NCBI RefSeq assembly: GCF_014066305.1
Contig: NW_023501113.1
Span: 124,001-188,000, forward strand
Origin: Letharia columbiana
Lineage: Eukaryota; Ascomycota; Lecanoromycetes; Lecanorales; Parmeliaceae
Length of the DNA stretch: 64,000 bases
Direction: 5' to 3'
The notes beneath the pieces are model-generated. The model worked only from the letters and a program-made list of their open reading frames with translations. It searched no databases and had not been told where the DNA came from. Of the stretch, positions 41,980 through 51,110 are shown in pieces (the first letter of the stretch is position 1; every line of letters starts with the position of its first letter). The position numbers and the translations under genes are program-made.

Positions 41980-42392
41980 TTAATATATATAAAAGAATAA
42001 GATAGAGTTAAGCTTAAAAATCTTAAATTTATATATATAGTTAATTATTAATTCGAGTTCGCTACGCTCTTTAATTAGATCGACTAAGTTATCGCGAATA
42101 AATAAATTAATATTCGTAATTATTAAAATCTCGCCCTCTTACGCCTTTCTTATTAAAAAAAAAAATATATTTAATATATATTTTTTTTTTTTAAAATTTT
42201 AAAACGCTATTTATACATTTCGAATTTTTAAGAATTCTAAAATTTAGTCTTATAATTATTAAAGCGTAAGGAATTCAAATATCGCTTACTAAAGTTCGCT
42301 TATTAAAGATCGCTTATTAAAGATCGCTTATCTACTTACTCGATAGCCCGTATTAAAAAAAAATATGAATTTAATTTATAGATCTTTACTCG
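41980..42392 (+). mobile_element. Short non-autonomous Helitron-like element, RIP-mutated
   Basis: Starts TTAATATATATAAAAGAATA and ends with the decayed palindrome ATGAATTTAATTTATAGATC then TTTACTCG. The middle has the AATATCGCTTACTAAAGTTC motif and two AAAGATCGCTTA copies, as in the other short copies. Confidence 0.65.
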
Positions 42393-42410
42393 TATCTAAT
42401 AATAAGATAA

Positions 42411-43002
42411 TAGAGACTATTAAAGTTACTTCTACTTATAAAATAAGTTACTTATTTACTTCTATAATTCTATTTTAGCTCTATAATAAGTAGAAAAAAT
42501 AACTTCTAAGTTACTTCTCTAAAGAAGTAATAATACTCTATAAGCTATCTTACTTATTTTATATTCTATTATACGCTCTAGAGTAGTCTTTTATATATAT
42601 AACACGCTATTATAATTAAGCTTAATTCTATAGACGTTATAATTAGAAAGAAGTCTAAATACGCTCTAAGAGAGTCTTCTTAAAGAAAGCTATTCTATAA
42701 GAGATCTTCGTTAAAGTAAAGATAAAAGTTATAATAACTACGCTAAGATACTATCGTTATAATAGCTTTAAGAGATATTTTCTATAACTATAAATTACTA
42801 TTAAAAGATATTCTTCGATTGTTTTTATTCGCTAAGGTTCTATATCGAATATAGTTAATACGATATTATTACTACGAGACTATTTAAAAGAAAGAAGAAA
42901 TAGTTATTATTTATAAGTCGAAATAGATAAGATACTATTAAAGAACTAGTAGCTTATTATATTTCTATTTATTATAAGTAGAAGTAACTTTAATAGCCTC
43001 TA
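42411..43002. mobile_element. 592-bp TIR element with TA flanks, RIP-mutated
   Basis: The left end TAGAGACTATTAAAGTTACT and the reverse complement of the right end TAGAGGCTATTAAAGTTACT agree for about 30 bp (AAAGTTACTTCTACTTATAA). A less mutated partial copy lies at 53661-53873 in inverted orientation, starting TA then GGGGCTATCAAAG. There is no transposase frame. It is a MITE-like derivative, possibly of a TA-targeting family. Confidence 0.6.
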
Positions 43003-43168
43003 ATTATAGACTCGTTTTAAAACTTCGAATAACTTTAACTAGTCTTAAAGAGATAAATATATCTAGATTATAAGTAAAGCCATTATAGTAGCGATAATTT
43101 TACGATCTTTATTATATTTATTAAAGATAAATTTATATAAAGTTATTCGACTTACGAAGTCGAGACTA

Positions 43169-43313
43169 TCGAAATATAACTTTCATATATCTCAGCTATT
43201 ATATTTTTTAGTTATCTAATTTTATACTATATTTAAAATCTAGCCTCGAAGAGATTTTAGAGAATTAATTCGTTCGTTCTATACATTACATATCTAATAT
43301 TCTAATAGATTAT
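43169..43313 (+). repeat. RIP-mutated fragment of the 44296 LTR family
   Basis: It matches about 44145-44296 (GTCGAAATGTGGCT to TATTCTAACA), with the differences expected from RIP, and ends TATTCTAATA. It is followed by GATTATAAGCTCGATC, perhaps the old primer-binding side. Confidence 0.6.
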
Positions 43314-43394
43314 AAGCTCGATCTATAGAATATATAGACTAAGTCGCTATAATATTAGCTTTCTATAAGACTAATTTAGATAATAGAGTTATAA

Positions 43395-43482
43395 CTACGT
43401 CGTCGTATCGTTATAAAGAATCCTCGTCGTTATAAAGAACCCTCGTTATTATAAAGAACCCTCGTCGTCGTAAAGAACCCTC
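43395..43482. repeat. 17-20-bp tandem repeat
   Basis: Four to five units of CGTCGTTATAAAGAACCCT in succession immediately before the LTR start. Confidence 0.65.
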
Positions 43483-44296
43483 GTTGGAATAAAAACTTGT
43501 CCCTAATGGGCGAGCTGATACTCTTTCTCTCTTTTTTTTAGAGTTTTTTGAGATTTAATAAGGCCGGCGGGATAATGAAATAGTGCAAGAGGAACGTCGC
43601 GAAGGACTACAGATAATGGAGACACGTGCCAGTGTGATATACAAGTTCTATGTGAAATGACTATATTACTTCGAGGTGAAGTATTACGTCTTATTATACT
43701 CTAGAGACATATCATATTACCTCAGAAAGGGGTGTTACGTCAAGAAGACGTGTTACCTAGAAGGGATGTCAAATGTTATATCAGAAAGACGTATTACACC
43801 AGGATGGTGTGTGTTACAGCTGGAATGGCCTATTGTTACGGCTGAAATAACCTATTAATACGGCTGAAATAACCTATTATTACAGCTGGAATGGCCTATT
43901 GTTACGGCTGAAATGACTATTGTTATTACGGCTGAAATGGCCTGTTTGTTAAGACTGAAATAGCCTATCGTTAAGGCTGGAATAGCCTGTTTGTTAAGGC
44001 TGGAATGGCCTATTTTATCGAAGGCTGGAATGGCCTATTGCTGTCGAAGGCTGGAATGGCCTGTTGCTGTTTTTAAGGCTGGAATGGCCTTTATCGTTGA
44101 TGGGAGTTGTGTATAGCTTTATTTCTTGTTGGGTGGACTGGGAGCGTGGCTGCAGGGGAGTGTCGAAATGTGGCTCCCGCGCATCCCAGCCACCATGTTT
44201 TCCAGCCACCTGATTTTGTACTGTATTTAGGACCTGGCCCCGGGAGGTTTTGGAGAATCAATCCGTTCGTTCTCCCCCATACCTGATATTCTAACA
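43483..44296 (+). repeat. ~814-bp solo LTR-like repeat with internal minisatellite
   Basis: The start CGTTGGAATA and the end TATTCTAACA are near-perfect inverted short termini (TGTTRGAATA), as in LTRs, and the 3' part recurs as a decayed copy at 43169-43313. Composition is normal. The middle (about 43816-44100) is a degenerate minisatellite of 25-32-bp units carrying GGCTGGAATGGCCT. No target duplication was found. Small open frames inside are repeat artefacts. Confidence 0.5.
43816..44100. repeat. Minisatellite GGCTGGAATGGCCT inside the LTR
   Basis: About ten or eleven units with core GGCTG(G/A)AAT(G/A)(G/A)CCT, separated by variable TATTGTTA- or GTTTGTTA-like spacers. The left units show G-to-A drift relative to the right ones. 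Confidence 0.75.
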
Positions 44297-44880
44297 GAGA
44301 CTCTTCTTTTACTCGATCGAGTCTTTAATAGCTTACTAAATAAAATCGTTTATTTCCTCCGAGTTTAAGATTATTCGAGTTCTATATTTACTCTTATCGT
44401 TACTATCGATAGACTTAGTTATATTCTCTTACGCGTTTTCGAGATTATAGTCTTTAGAATTCGGGTATATAACGATAGTATAAATATTATTAAGTATATT
44501 CTAAATATCTTTTCCGAGAGCGGCGACTTTGAATTAGCGTTTTTATACGCGAGCGTTTCTTTTATTCTAAAGCTAATTATAATTAAATAACTCTATTTTT
44601 TATTTTTTATTATAGATCTCGATTTCTTATTATAGATTTAAGCTCTTTAATACTTAGCTTCTCGTCGAGAGTATAAAGAATATTTATATAAATTTATTAT
44701 ATCTAATTAATCTCTTAATAAAGAGCGTAGTAATTTATAATTTACGTAATAAAAGCTAACTACTTATAATCTATTAAATAAATAAGATATAGAATTAATC
44801 TATCTATCGAGGTAGGAACCTCGCTATATAGACGTATATATATTCCTACATATAAAGAGATAATACTAATCGTATTGACT
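44297..44880. other. RIP-mutated DNA bordering the gene island
   Basis: AT-rich. An isolated CATATAACGATAG-like patch and CTTTTCCGAGAGCGGCGACT are less mutated. No gene is seen. Confidence 0.4.
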
Positions 44881-45221
44881 CTTTAATCCGGTCATTCCAT
44901 TCCGGATGCATCCATACGGATGCGGTGAGGTGTGAAGAGTCCTTTGTCCAACAGGTTTCACTTGCTTGAGGCCCACATGCACAAGGAAACATGCTGTTAC
45001 CTTGCGCACTGCTCCCGGTTCCTATGGTGCCGGGTTCGTAGTTCCAGGTCTAGCAGTTCGTACGGTGAGCGCAGAGAGGAAGGGTCCATTCGCTTCGAAG
45101 ACCTTCCAAGTAGCTGTCTGCCGTTGCCGTCGCCGATGTTAGCTACCACCTGCTAGCTAGCTACATCATCGTATGTACCCAAAGCAGGCGTACTTATTAT
45201 AATCCCTTTAGCGCGATAAGC
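44881..45221. other. Normal-composition intergenic DNA
   Basis: The left edge is the switch from RIP-mutated to normal sequence. A 74-codon plus-strand frame is present, but its codon content and lack of resemblance to anything give no support for a gene. Confidence 0.4.
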
Positions 45222-45960
45222 CTAGGCCGAAGCTTTGGTGATGTTCGCGGGGGTGATACCTTGGTCGACGAGACTGTCATAGCCGTAACGCTTGTTTAAG
45301 TGACCGCTGTTGCGATCAAAGTTGTTGAGGTAGTAGACATCGCCGTCTGCGCAGTATTTGGAGGATTTGGGGCTGATTGTGTCGGCGGCGCATTTACTAC
45401 CAGCAGCATCGTCACTAAGATCTGCGAAGGATACATAAGTGGCGTAGCCACGCCAGACTTTGTTCATGCCACGGGAAAGGAATCGACAGTCCATGCGTCG
45501 ACTGCGTCTGAGTTGGATATGTCTGTGGGCTGGAGTAAGAAGCCTCCTGTGAGCATGTTCCTGGGTCACCGTTCAACCTTGATTGCCTCAATTACACGTG
45601 AGCGTACTAGATGGAATTTGAGTCTTACATCAAAATGCTCGCACCTGCGGCGTCCAGAACATGTTATCATTAGTATCCTGGAGTACTGTAGACACAGTGT
45701 TTTGCAATGCTACCAGTATAGTTTGCAAAGCACCGGTCGCAATGTCCGGACTCACGGTCCCAGAGTCCAATTTGCTCCAGATACCACTAGCGGCACCGAC
45801 GACCGCTCCGGAGAGGAGGCCGTACAAGGCACCAACATCTTCTGGCGGTACTGGATGAACGGCGGAAGCAGGCCTACCAAACCCAATCCCTTTCGGCAAA
45901 GGTATGAGTATTACGGCAAGGGTAAGATTCGGTCTTGCGTGGTAGTGCTTGAAGCAATAG
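45222..45960 (-). pseudogene. Putative secreted fungal protein, frame broken
   Basis: The minus strand carries two protein-like segments. The upstream one (about 45960-45645) has a hydrophobic segment (LTLAVILIPLP) like a signal peptide core, then VPPEDVGALYGLLSGAVVGA and VSPDIATGALQTILVALQNT. The downstream one (about 45495-45222) reads WTVDSFPVA, then, one frame over, MNKVWRGYATYVSFADLSDD and cysteines in SKCAADTISPKSSKYCADGD, ending at a TAG. A 98-bp intron (45547-45644, GTGCGA to CACAG) is plausible, but no splice model I tried joins both segments in frame. The step at GTGGC|ATGAAC looks like a one-base deletion. No start codon was found in frame upstream. Family unknown. The plus-strand 253-codon frame opposite is a shadow. 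Confidence 0.45.
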
Positions 45961-46227
45961 TACCTACCTTAGTAGTGACAGAGCCGTATACCCCCTCGAG
46001 CCCCTCTCTAATCAAGCTAGCATCCGCGCGGAAGACTCGATTAAGGGGGATCTGTGCCTAGTAGACTTAGGGGTATACGCCTAGTGGACAGGGGGTATAC
46101 GCCTAAGGCCAGCCTTTAATAAGCGGCTGGTATGGCTAGATCAGGCTGAAGAAATAAACAGCTAGTAATCAGGCTAGTGCTAGCATGGCTCTACGGTCTT
46201 GGCATTTGCGCATGTTTACTATGATTT
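45961..46227. other. Intergenic DNA with a short duplication
   Basis: GGGGTATACGCCTA occurs twice (46070 and 46092 area), separated by GTGGACAG. No gene is seen. Confidence 0.45.
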
Positions 46228-46599
46228 TAGGGATGCGTAATGACTGACATTTGACCCCTATGACAACAGTCATCTGACGGTCATAGGCTGACATCCCTTT
46301 GATATGACATATGATACGCTAGGTTACTTTCTCAGCTACCACCAGGCTTCTTAGGTACGGTAATAAGAATTATCTTAGCGCCCAGATACCCACTAGTTAA
46401 AGCCCTATTAAGATAACTAAGCAGAAAATTTCTCTAGAATTTACGTGAAATATCTTAACGCGTAGGTGTACCGTTAAATATACCGTCAATTATACAGTAT
46501 AGTATTTTTGCCATGCGGTCATTTGGCTTGCTATGACAGTCAATTGACGAGAGAGGTCTGACGTGACGTTACGTGTCATATGACAAATTCGCATCCCTG
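46228..46599. mobile_element. 372-bp MITE with short TIRs
   Basis: The left end is TAGGGATGCGTAATGACTGA and the right end, reverse-complemented, CAGGGATGCGAATTTGTCAT. Direct repeats ACTATGATTT (46218-46227) and ACTATGATCT (46600-46609) flank it, giving a 10-bp target duplication with one C/T difference (8 bp if trimmed). The CAGGG start is hAT-like, while a 9-10-bp duplication would be Mutator-like. It is full of TGACA/TGTCA motifs and has no coding frame. Confidence 0.6.
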
Positions 46600-46609
46600 A
46601 CTATGATCT

Positions 46610-48735
46610 CATGAGAAGCTCAGGGACATCACGCAGACATTGCAGCTTCCCTATGCCTACCACATCATTGCTGTTTCGATATCGAAATGATAGCTGATTT
46701 ATGCAGCACCCTCAAATCCTACTTCTTCTCGCCCACAATTTCCTTCTTTCTCACAGCAGAAACGTCGTACTTCGCGCGAAAACGCCTCCAATTCGAAGGA
46801 GAGTGATGATGGAAAAGCCTTCATAAGACAGTGAGAACTAAGAGGCATGTGGCTCACGCGGGGGTATGAAGGCGTTGTGGGCCAGTCATGGAGATCACAA
46901 AGCCATGATTGTAATCAAGGATTAAAAGGCAGTGGGGTAAACAGAGACTTGGTGTTCAAGGTTTACCTGTTTGATTATTTTATGAAGTGTTGTGTGTGGG
47001 CTAGATATATGGCAAAAGGACGCTAATACCTTGACACACCACATATGGCCATATGACCATTGCCACCTGACACACGTTCAACGCTTGATGAAGGATTCCA
47101 GGCGCGCCGTAGGCTGCCAGCTCTCAAGGTAATTGCACAGCCCTCATCTCATTTGAGAGGATACTCCTTTTCAAAAAGCGATCGTCGATAATAGTACCGC
47201 CGCAATCACATCCACAACCTAAATAAAGGTTGCCTGTTTGTCAACAGGCCATGTCCTGATCAGCATGATTTATTGTCGCCTCATTCCTCCTGTTCCTGCG
47301 TCTTATCAGCTTGACAGCGGGTAAAAGGCACCACATGACGCCACGCTGCTTCTGCTTCCGCTCCTGTTTCTGTTTCTGCTTCTGCTTCTGCTTCTGCATC
47401 TGCTTCTGCTTCCGCTCCTGCATACTCATCTGGGCACTTTTCATTATTTGCTCGCGCTTGCATAAATTAGCGGCGTAGTGGCATCGCCGCGTTGCTGACT
47501 GTACTAAGTGAAAAAGAAAAGGAAAAAAAAACACGGGATCCCCATGGATGCCCACCATTACATCAGATTTCCTCCATCCACAAAGTCAGCAATCATGCAG
47601 GAGATACAACATAAAAGCTATTTCTTGACAAATCCCGCAGCCCGACGGCCTGGTCAGCCGTGCATTCGGGTTCGGTCTTAGAACACATTTTACCGAGACA
47701 AACGATGGTGACTAGGTCTAGACCGTCAACCGGGAATGCGCTGCCGTTCACTCTACTTTCTGAAGGTTATTACGCTTGTTGAGTCACGTCGTTTTCAATT
47801 GGTGTCATTTCAGCGTCTTAAGGGGATGTGACAAATGGCTGGATAGAGACCTGGTCGGATGAATGGCTACCATTATGGGTAACATCGAGCATTGTCCGAG
47901 ATCCTCGAGTTCGTCGCTGCAGGTCAGCATGCTATGCGTGGTACTGGCTGGCCGGGATATCCGCTGATCCTGTGTCTGCCACCAGAAACCTCTAGTCACG
48001 ATGAAATGATGTATGATCGTCAATTTCGGCCAAAGTCTTCGAATCACAACTTGTCCAAGACCAGATTCTCGTTTCATATCCAGGGTAGCATCAGCTTGCG
48101 GTTCCTTTGGGGTTTTCTTTCGGGGAATTTATCCGAGCTTCTTGCATACACCATCTCTTCAGCCTTGTCTCTACGGTTGGCAAGGCTTGCATCCTGGTCT
48201 ACATGCAGTCCATGGTTCACTCTCGTTTGTTTGTTTTGATCCATTTGGTATACATGAAAACCATTGAAAGCGTCAACTTCGTTGAATTTGATTGATACTC
48301 GGTATGGCTATTGTCACCAGTTCTCGAAGACACCTGGTAGGCTTCTAATAGTCAAATGCTACCTCAAAAAGCCCGCCCACTGCGGGATACACCATGATCA
48401 GAATTTCTGCTCGGGTGCACCTGTTGCCCAACTTATCTCCGGGCTTATTTTCTTCTTCCAAGCCCCCCGAGCGAGCCTATCAAAGCCTGCCAATTCATGG
48501 GGTCTGGCGGCGAACGGACGATAGGCTATTAGTGGGCCTGTATTATTCTCACGTTCTCGATCTACCGATCTTACTAGTCGCCAATGAGCTGACGATCAAC
48601 TATATCCGAGGCTAGCAGTGTTTACTGTCAGCTCCGCTCGCCAAATTGGTATGAACTGGGAATACGAGGGATTTTATGGGCATGGAAAGCGGTGTCGAGA
48701 AGGGTCGAGACAGCCTGAGAATAATCGCTGCAACT
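46610..48735. other. 2.1-kb intergenic region upstream of the oxidase gene
   Basis: Several 60-115-codon frames overlap on both strands, but none shows family resemblance or splice continuity. The most structured is a hexanucleotide repeat at 47346-47422. No iron permease gene is present here, although Fet3-type oxidases often have one as divergent neighbour. No GATA-factor site of the ATCWGATAA type was seen near the gene. Confidence 0.5.
47346..47422. repeat. Hexanucleotide repeat (TTCTGC-type)
   Basis: About twelve imperfect CTTCTG hexamers with CTTCCGCTCCTG at both sides. On the minus strand one frame reads alternating Ala-Glu and another Gln-Lys, so the repeat keeps two frames open. This is a property of the repeat and not evidence for a gene. 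Confidence 0.7.
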
Positions 48736-48745
48736 TATATAAAAG
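48736..48745 (+). promoter_or_regulatory. TATA box of the multicopper oxidase gene
   Basis: TATATAAAAG lies about 80-90 bp before the ATG at 48825, a usual distance for a fungal core promoter, in an otherwise non-AT-rich stretch. Confidence 0.55.
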
Positions 48746-48824
48746 GGAGCAAACGCTCGTTATCTTCCAGGTCCATACTGTCAGCCTTCTACGAGGGTAC
48801 ACTATTTTATCCTGACTCACTACC

Positions 48825-50771
48825 ATGATGCTCCTAAAATCATCCCTTTTGGCTACCTTGGCCCACGGCATTTGCATATATGCTGCTGTCTACGATTGGG
48901 ATGTCACTTGGGTCAACCGGAACCCAGATGGTCTGCACGCAAGACCTGTCATCGGTATCAACAATCAATGGCCAGTCCCAGTAATCATTGCCAATGTTGG
49001 TGAACAGATTACTGTGCATCTAACTAATCAACTGGGAAACGAGACGACAAGTGTGCATTTCCATGGTCTTTTCCAGAACGGCACCAATTCTATGGATGGC
49101 CCGACGGGAGTGACGCAATGCCCAATCGGCCCTGGGGAGACTTTCACCCAAGTCTTTACGGTAAGTACTACACCATAAAAAACATCATACGAGGACTCGA
49201 TTACTAAGACCCGCAACAGGTTAATCAGCCTGGGACTTACTGGTATCATTCCCACAACGGGGGCCAATACCCTGACGGTTTCCGAGGGCCTATCTTGATC
49301 CACGATCCAGCCTCGCCTTATGCTGGCCAATACGACGAAGAGCTGGTGCTGACCCTATCGGATTGGTACCACAAACAGATGCCAGAGCTAATCCCTGGCT
49401 TTCTCTCCCCAATTCAAAATCCTTCCGGGGCAGGCGAGTCAGTCTTGTCCGCACGTGGGAACAAGGAATGCTTACACCTGAGCACACAGAACCAATTCCT
49501 GACTCAGCAATCATTAATGACAACGCGACGACATCATTCGCCATCACACCGGGCAAGACATACATGGTCAGGATCATCAACATGGCCAACTTCGCCGCAT
49601 TCTTTGTTACATTCGACCAACATGAGATGACCATCATCGAGGTCGATGGCGTTTATACCGTAGCCCAAAAAACAGACCTAATTTACCTCTCCGACGCTCA
49701 GCGTATGAGTGTCTTGATAACAGCAAAGCCCAATGCTGATGAGAACTTCGCATTTGTTGGCGCCATGGATCCTTCCATGTTCGACAGTGTCCCTTCAACT
49801 CTGGATCTTAATGCTACCGGGTATCTTGTGTACGATGCCGCGAAGCCGTTGCCTTCGGGAGCTCCGACTTTCGCCTCCTACGATGGCGGCTTGGCCTTGG
49901 ATGATTTCGGCTTAGTACCGTACGACAAATTGGCTTTGTTCGCGCCTGTCACTCGCCAAATCATATTCAACGTGAACTCTGGGGTTACTGATAACCAGAA
50001 CCGGTAAATCATTCCCTTACCTCAATGCGGTCCGAGGTTGCGTCGCTGACATGTGAACTCAGATTCACCATCAACAACATCACTTATACCGAACCAAAAG
50101 TGCCCTCACTCTACACAGCTTTAAGCGTTGGCAAAGACGCCACGAACCCAATTGTCTATGGTTATGCCGCCAACGCCCATGTAGTAGACTACTACGACAC
50201 AGTTGAAGTAGTAGTCAACAACTTCGACACAGGCGGCCATCCGCTCCACATACACGGCCACAACTTCCAGATAGTACAGCGCTCCGCAACCAACGCTGGC
50301 GTCTACGGTGGAACGCCCATCGACCCCCCAGCAACTCCCATACGTCGCGATGTAGTCAAGGTCAATGCGGGTGGTTACGTAACCTTTCGCTTCATAGCAA
50401 ACAACCCAGATAAGTATCCCCTATCCCCTATCTGCACCCCAACACCTTCGCTGACCAAAAGCCTGCACGTGTCTGGGCATTCCACTGCCACATAGACTGG
50501 CATCTTATCGCCGGCTTCTTTGCAACGTTCGTAGAAGCGCCCTTGCAGCTACAATCACAAACCGTCCCCGCGGACCAATACCAGGTGTGCAAAGACCAAG
50601 GCCTGCCATACCAGGGCAACGCAGCGGCGAATACACAGAACTATACGGATCTGGATGGCGCGAACAATGTTCCGCCACCTATCAATGATCAAGGGTGAGC
50701 CATACCTTTGTATCCTTTTCAAGTTTTCTACGTCCAAAATGACTGAGGGTAAACGCAGAGGAGCTACCTGA
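48825..50771 (+). CDS. Fet3/laccase-type multicopper oxidase, secreted, six exons
   Basis: Exons 48825-49160, 49220-49433, 49490-50003, 50063-50409, 50469-50694 and 50759-50771 join in frame to 549 residues. It should oxidise ferrous iron or phenols and reduce O2 to water. Residues 1-20 form a signal peptide. All four copper motifs are present: H78-F-H80, W120-Y-H122-S-H124, H414-P-L-H417-I-H419 and H476-C477-H478...H482. Residue +10 from Cys477 is Phe487, a non-coordinating axial position. [21 protein letters not shown] and the C-terminal [10 protein letters not shown] are typical of the Fet3 side of the family. Glu184 and the Asp in MFDSVPS fall where yeast Fet3 has ferroxidase residues Glu185 and Asp283 (inference). 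There is no C-terminal membrane anchor, so it is likely extracellular. Without intron 5 the protein ends DQG at 50698 (546 residues). Context ACCATGATG supports the start. Confidence 0.9.
49161..49219 (+). other. Intron 1 of the oxidase gene (GT-AG, 59 bp)
   Basis: GTAAGTAC...CAACAG, phase 0, with TTACTAAG as branch site. Removal joins ...QVFT to [12 protein letters not shown]. Confidence 0.9.
49434..49489 (+). other. Intron 2 of the oxidase gene (GC-AG, 56 bp)
   Basis: Donor CAG|GCGAGT and acceptor CACACAG, phase 1. Removal gives [16 protein letters not shown], the conserved family sequence, whereas the unspliced frame goes out of family. A GT donor at 49453 (CAC|GTGGGA) would also keep the frame but adds eight residues not expected there. 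GC donors normally keep a strong match elsewhere, as here. Confidence 0.8.
50004..50062 (+). other. Intron 3 of the oxidase gene (GT-AG, 59 bp)
   Basis: GTAAATCA...GAACTCAG with branch GCTGAC, phase 2. Joins ...TDNQN-R to [14 protein letters not shown]. Confidence 0.9.
50410..50468 (+). other. Intron 4 of the oxidase gene (AT-AC, 59 bp)
   Basis: Exon ...AACCCAG, intron ATAAGTATCC...GCTGACC...CCTGCAC, exon GTGTCTGGG. Only this removal gives [20 protein letters not shown], which matches the family motif exactly. No GT or GC donor with an AG acceptor in this interval restores the frame. The donor differs from a perfect GTAAGT only at base 1, and the acceptor from CTGCAG only at the last base, which fits a U2-type AT-AC intron. 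Confidence 0.75.
50695..50758 (+). other. Possible intron 5 of the oxidase gene (GT-AG, 64 bp)
   Basis: Donor GG|GTGAGC, branch region GACTGA and acceptor ACGCAG. Splicing replaces an immediate stop by Gly-Gly-Ala-Thr-stop. Both ends are credible, so usage cannot be decided from sequence. Confidence 0.5.
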
Positions 50772-51110
50772 TTGCATCTACGGGCATTATAAGTTTTGAG
50801 ATGGTACGATTACGAATCGTGCTGAGAGTTGTATTTTGCTACTGTATTACTACTTCTAAAAGGGCAATGCTCAGCCAGCCCATTCTGTTCGGAAATCTTA
50901 GCAGATCTACCCTCCACGCACCTGTGCCAATCTTCCCGCTTATGCCCATCTCCTCACTCCTTCACAGCATATATTATGAGTCGCCACTCGCACCACCTCT
51001 TCCACTGACCTTGCGTCGCTCTCCCACTCTTCAGTCTTCTTTCCTTCTCAAAACCCCACTCCAAAAGCTCACTCAACTTCCTCACCTCCTCCACGTCAGT
51101 CTTCCATGTC
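50772..51110. other. Region downstream of the oxidase gene
   Basis: A 119-codon plus-strand frame here (50801-51160) is rich in Leu/Pro/Ser and looks like the antisense of a minus-strand coding remnant. The minus strand reads FSTLLFETWKTDVEEVRKLS near 51129-51070, a helix-like stretch. No complete gene is supported. Confidence 0.4.

Noticed and set aside
43676..43858. 60-codon frame
   Set aside because: Lies in the LTR and runs into the minisatellite.
45001..45060. tRNA-like GGTTCGTAGTTCC segment
   Set aside because: No acceptor stem, anticodon arm or D arm can be folded around it.
45300..46061. 253-codon plus-strand open frame
   Set aside because: It is the antisense of the two minus-strand segments that read as protein with a signal peptide core, and it shows no recognisable motif.
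47241..47558. 105-codon Gln/Lys-rich minus-strand frame
   Set aside because: Its body is the hexanucleotide repeat, which also opens an Ala/Glu frame; no conserved part outside the repeat.
47892..48295. Three staggered plus-strand frames upstream of the oxidase
   Set aside because: Overlapping in different frames with no homology signal or splice logic; probably promoter-side intergenic DNA.
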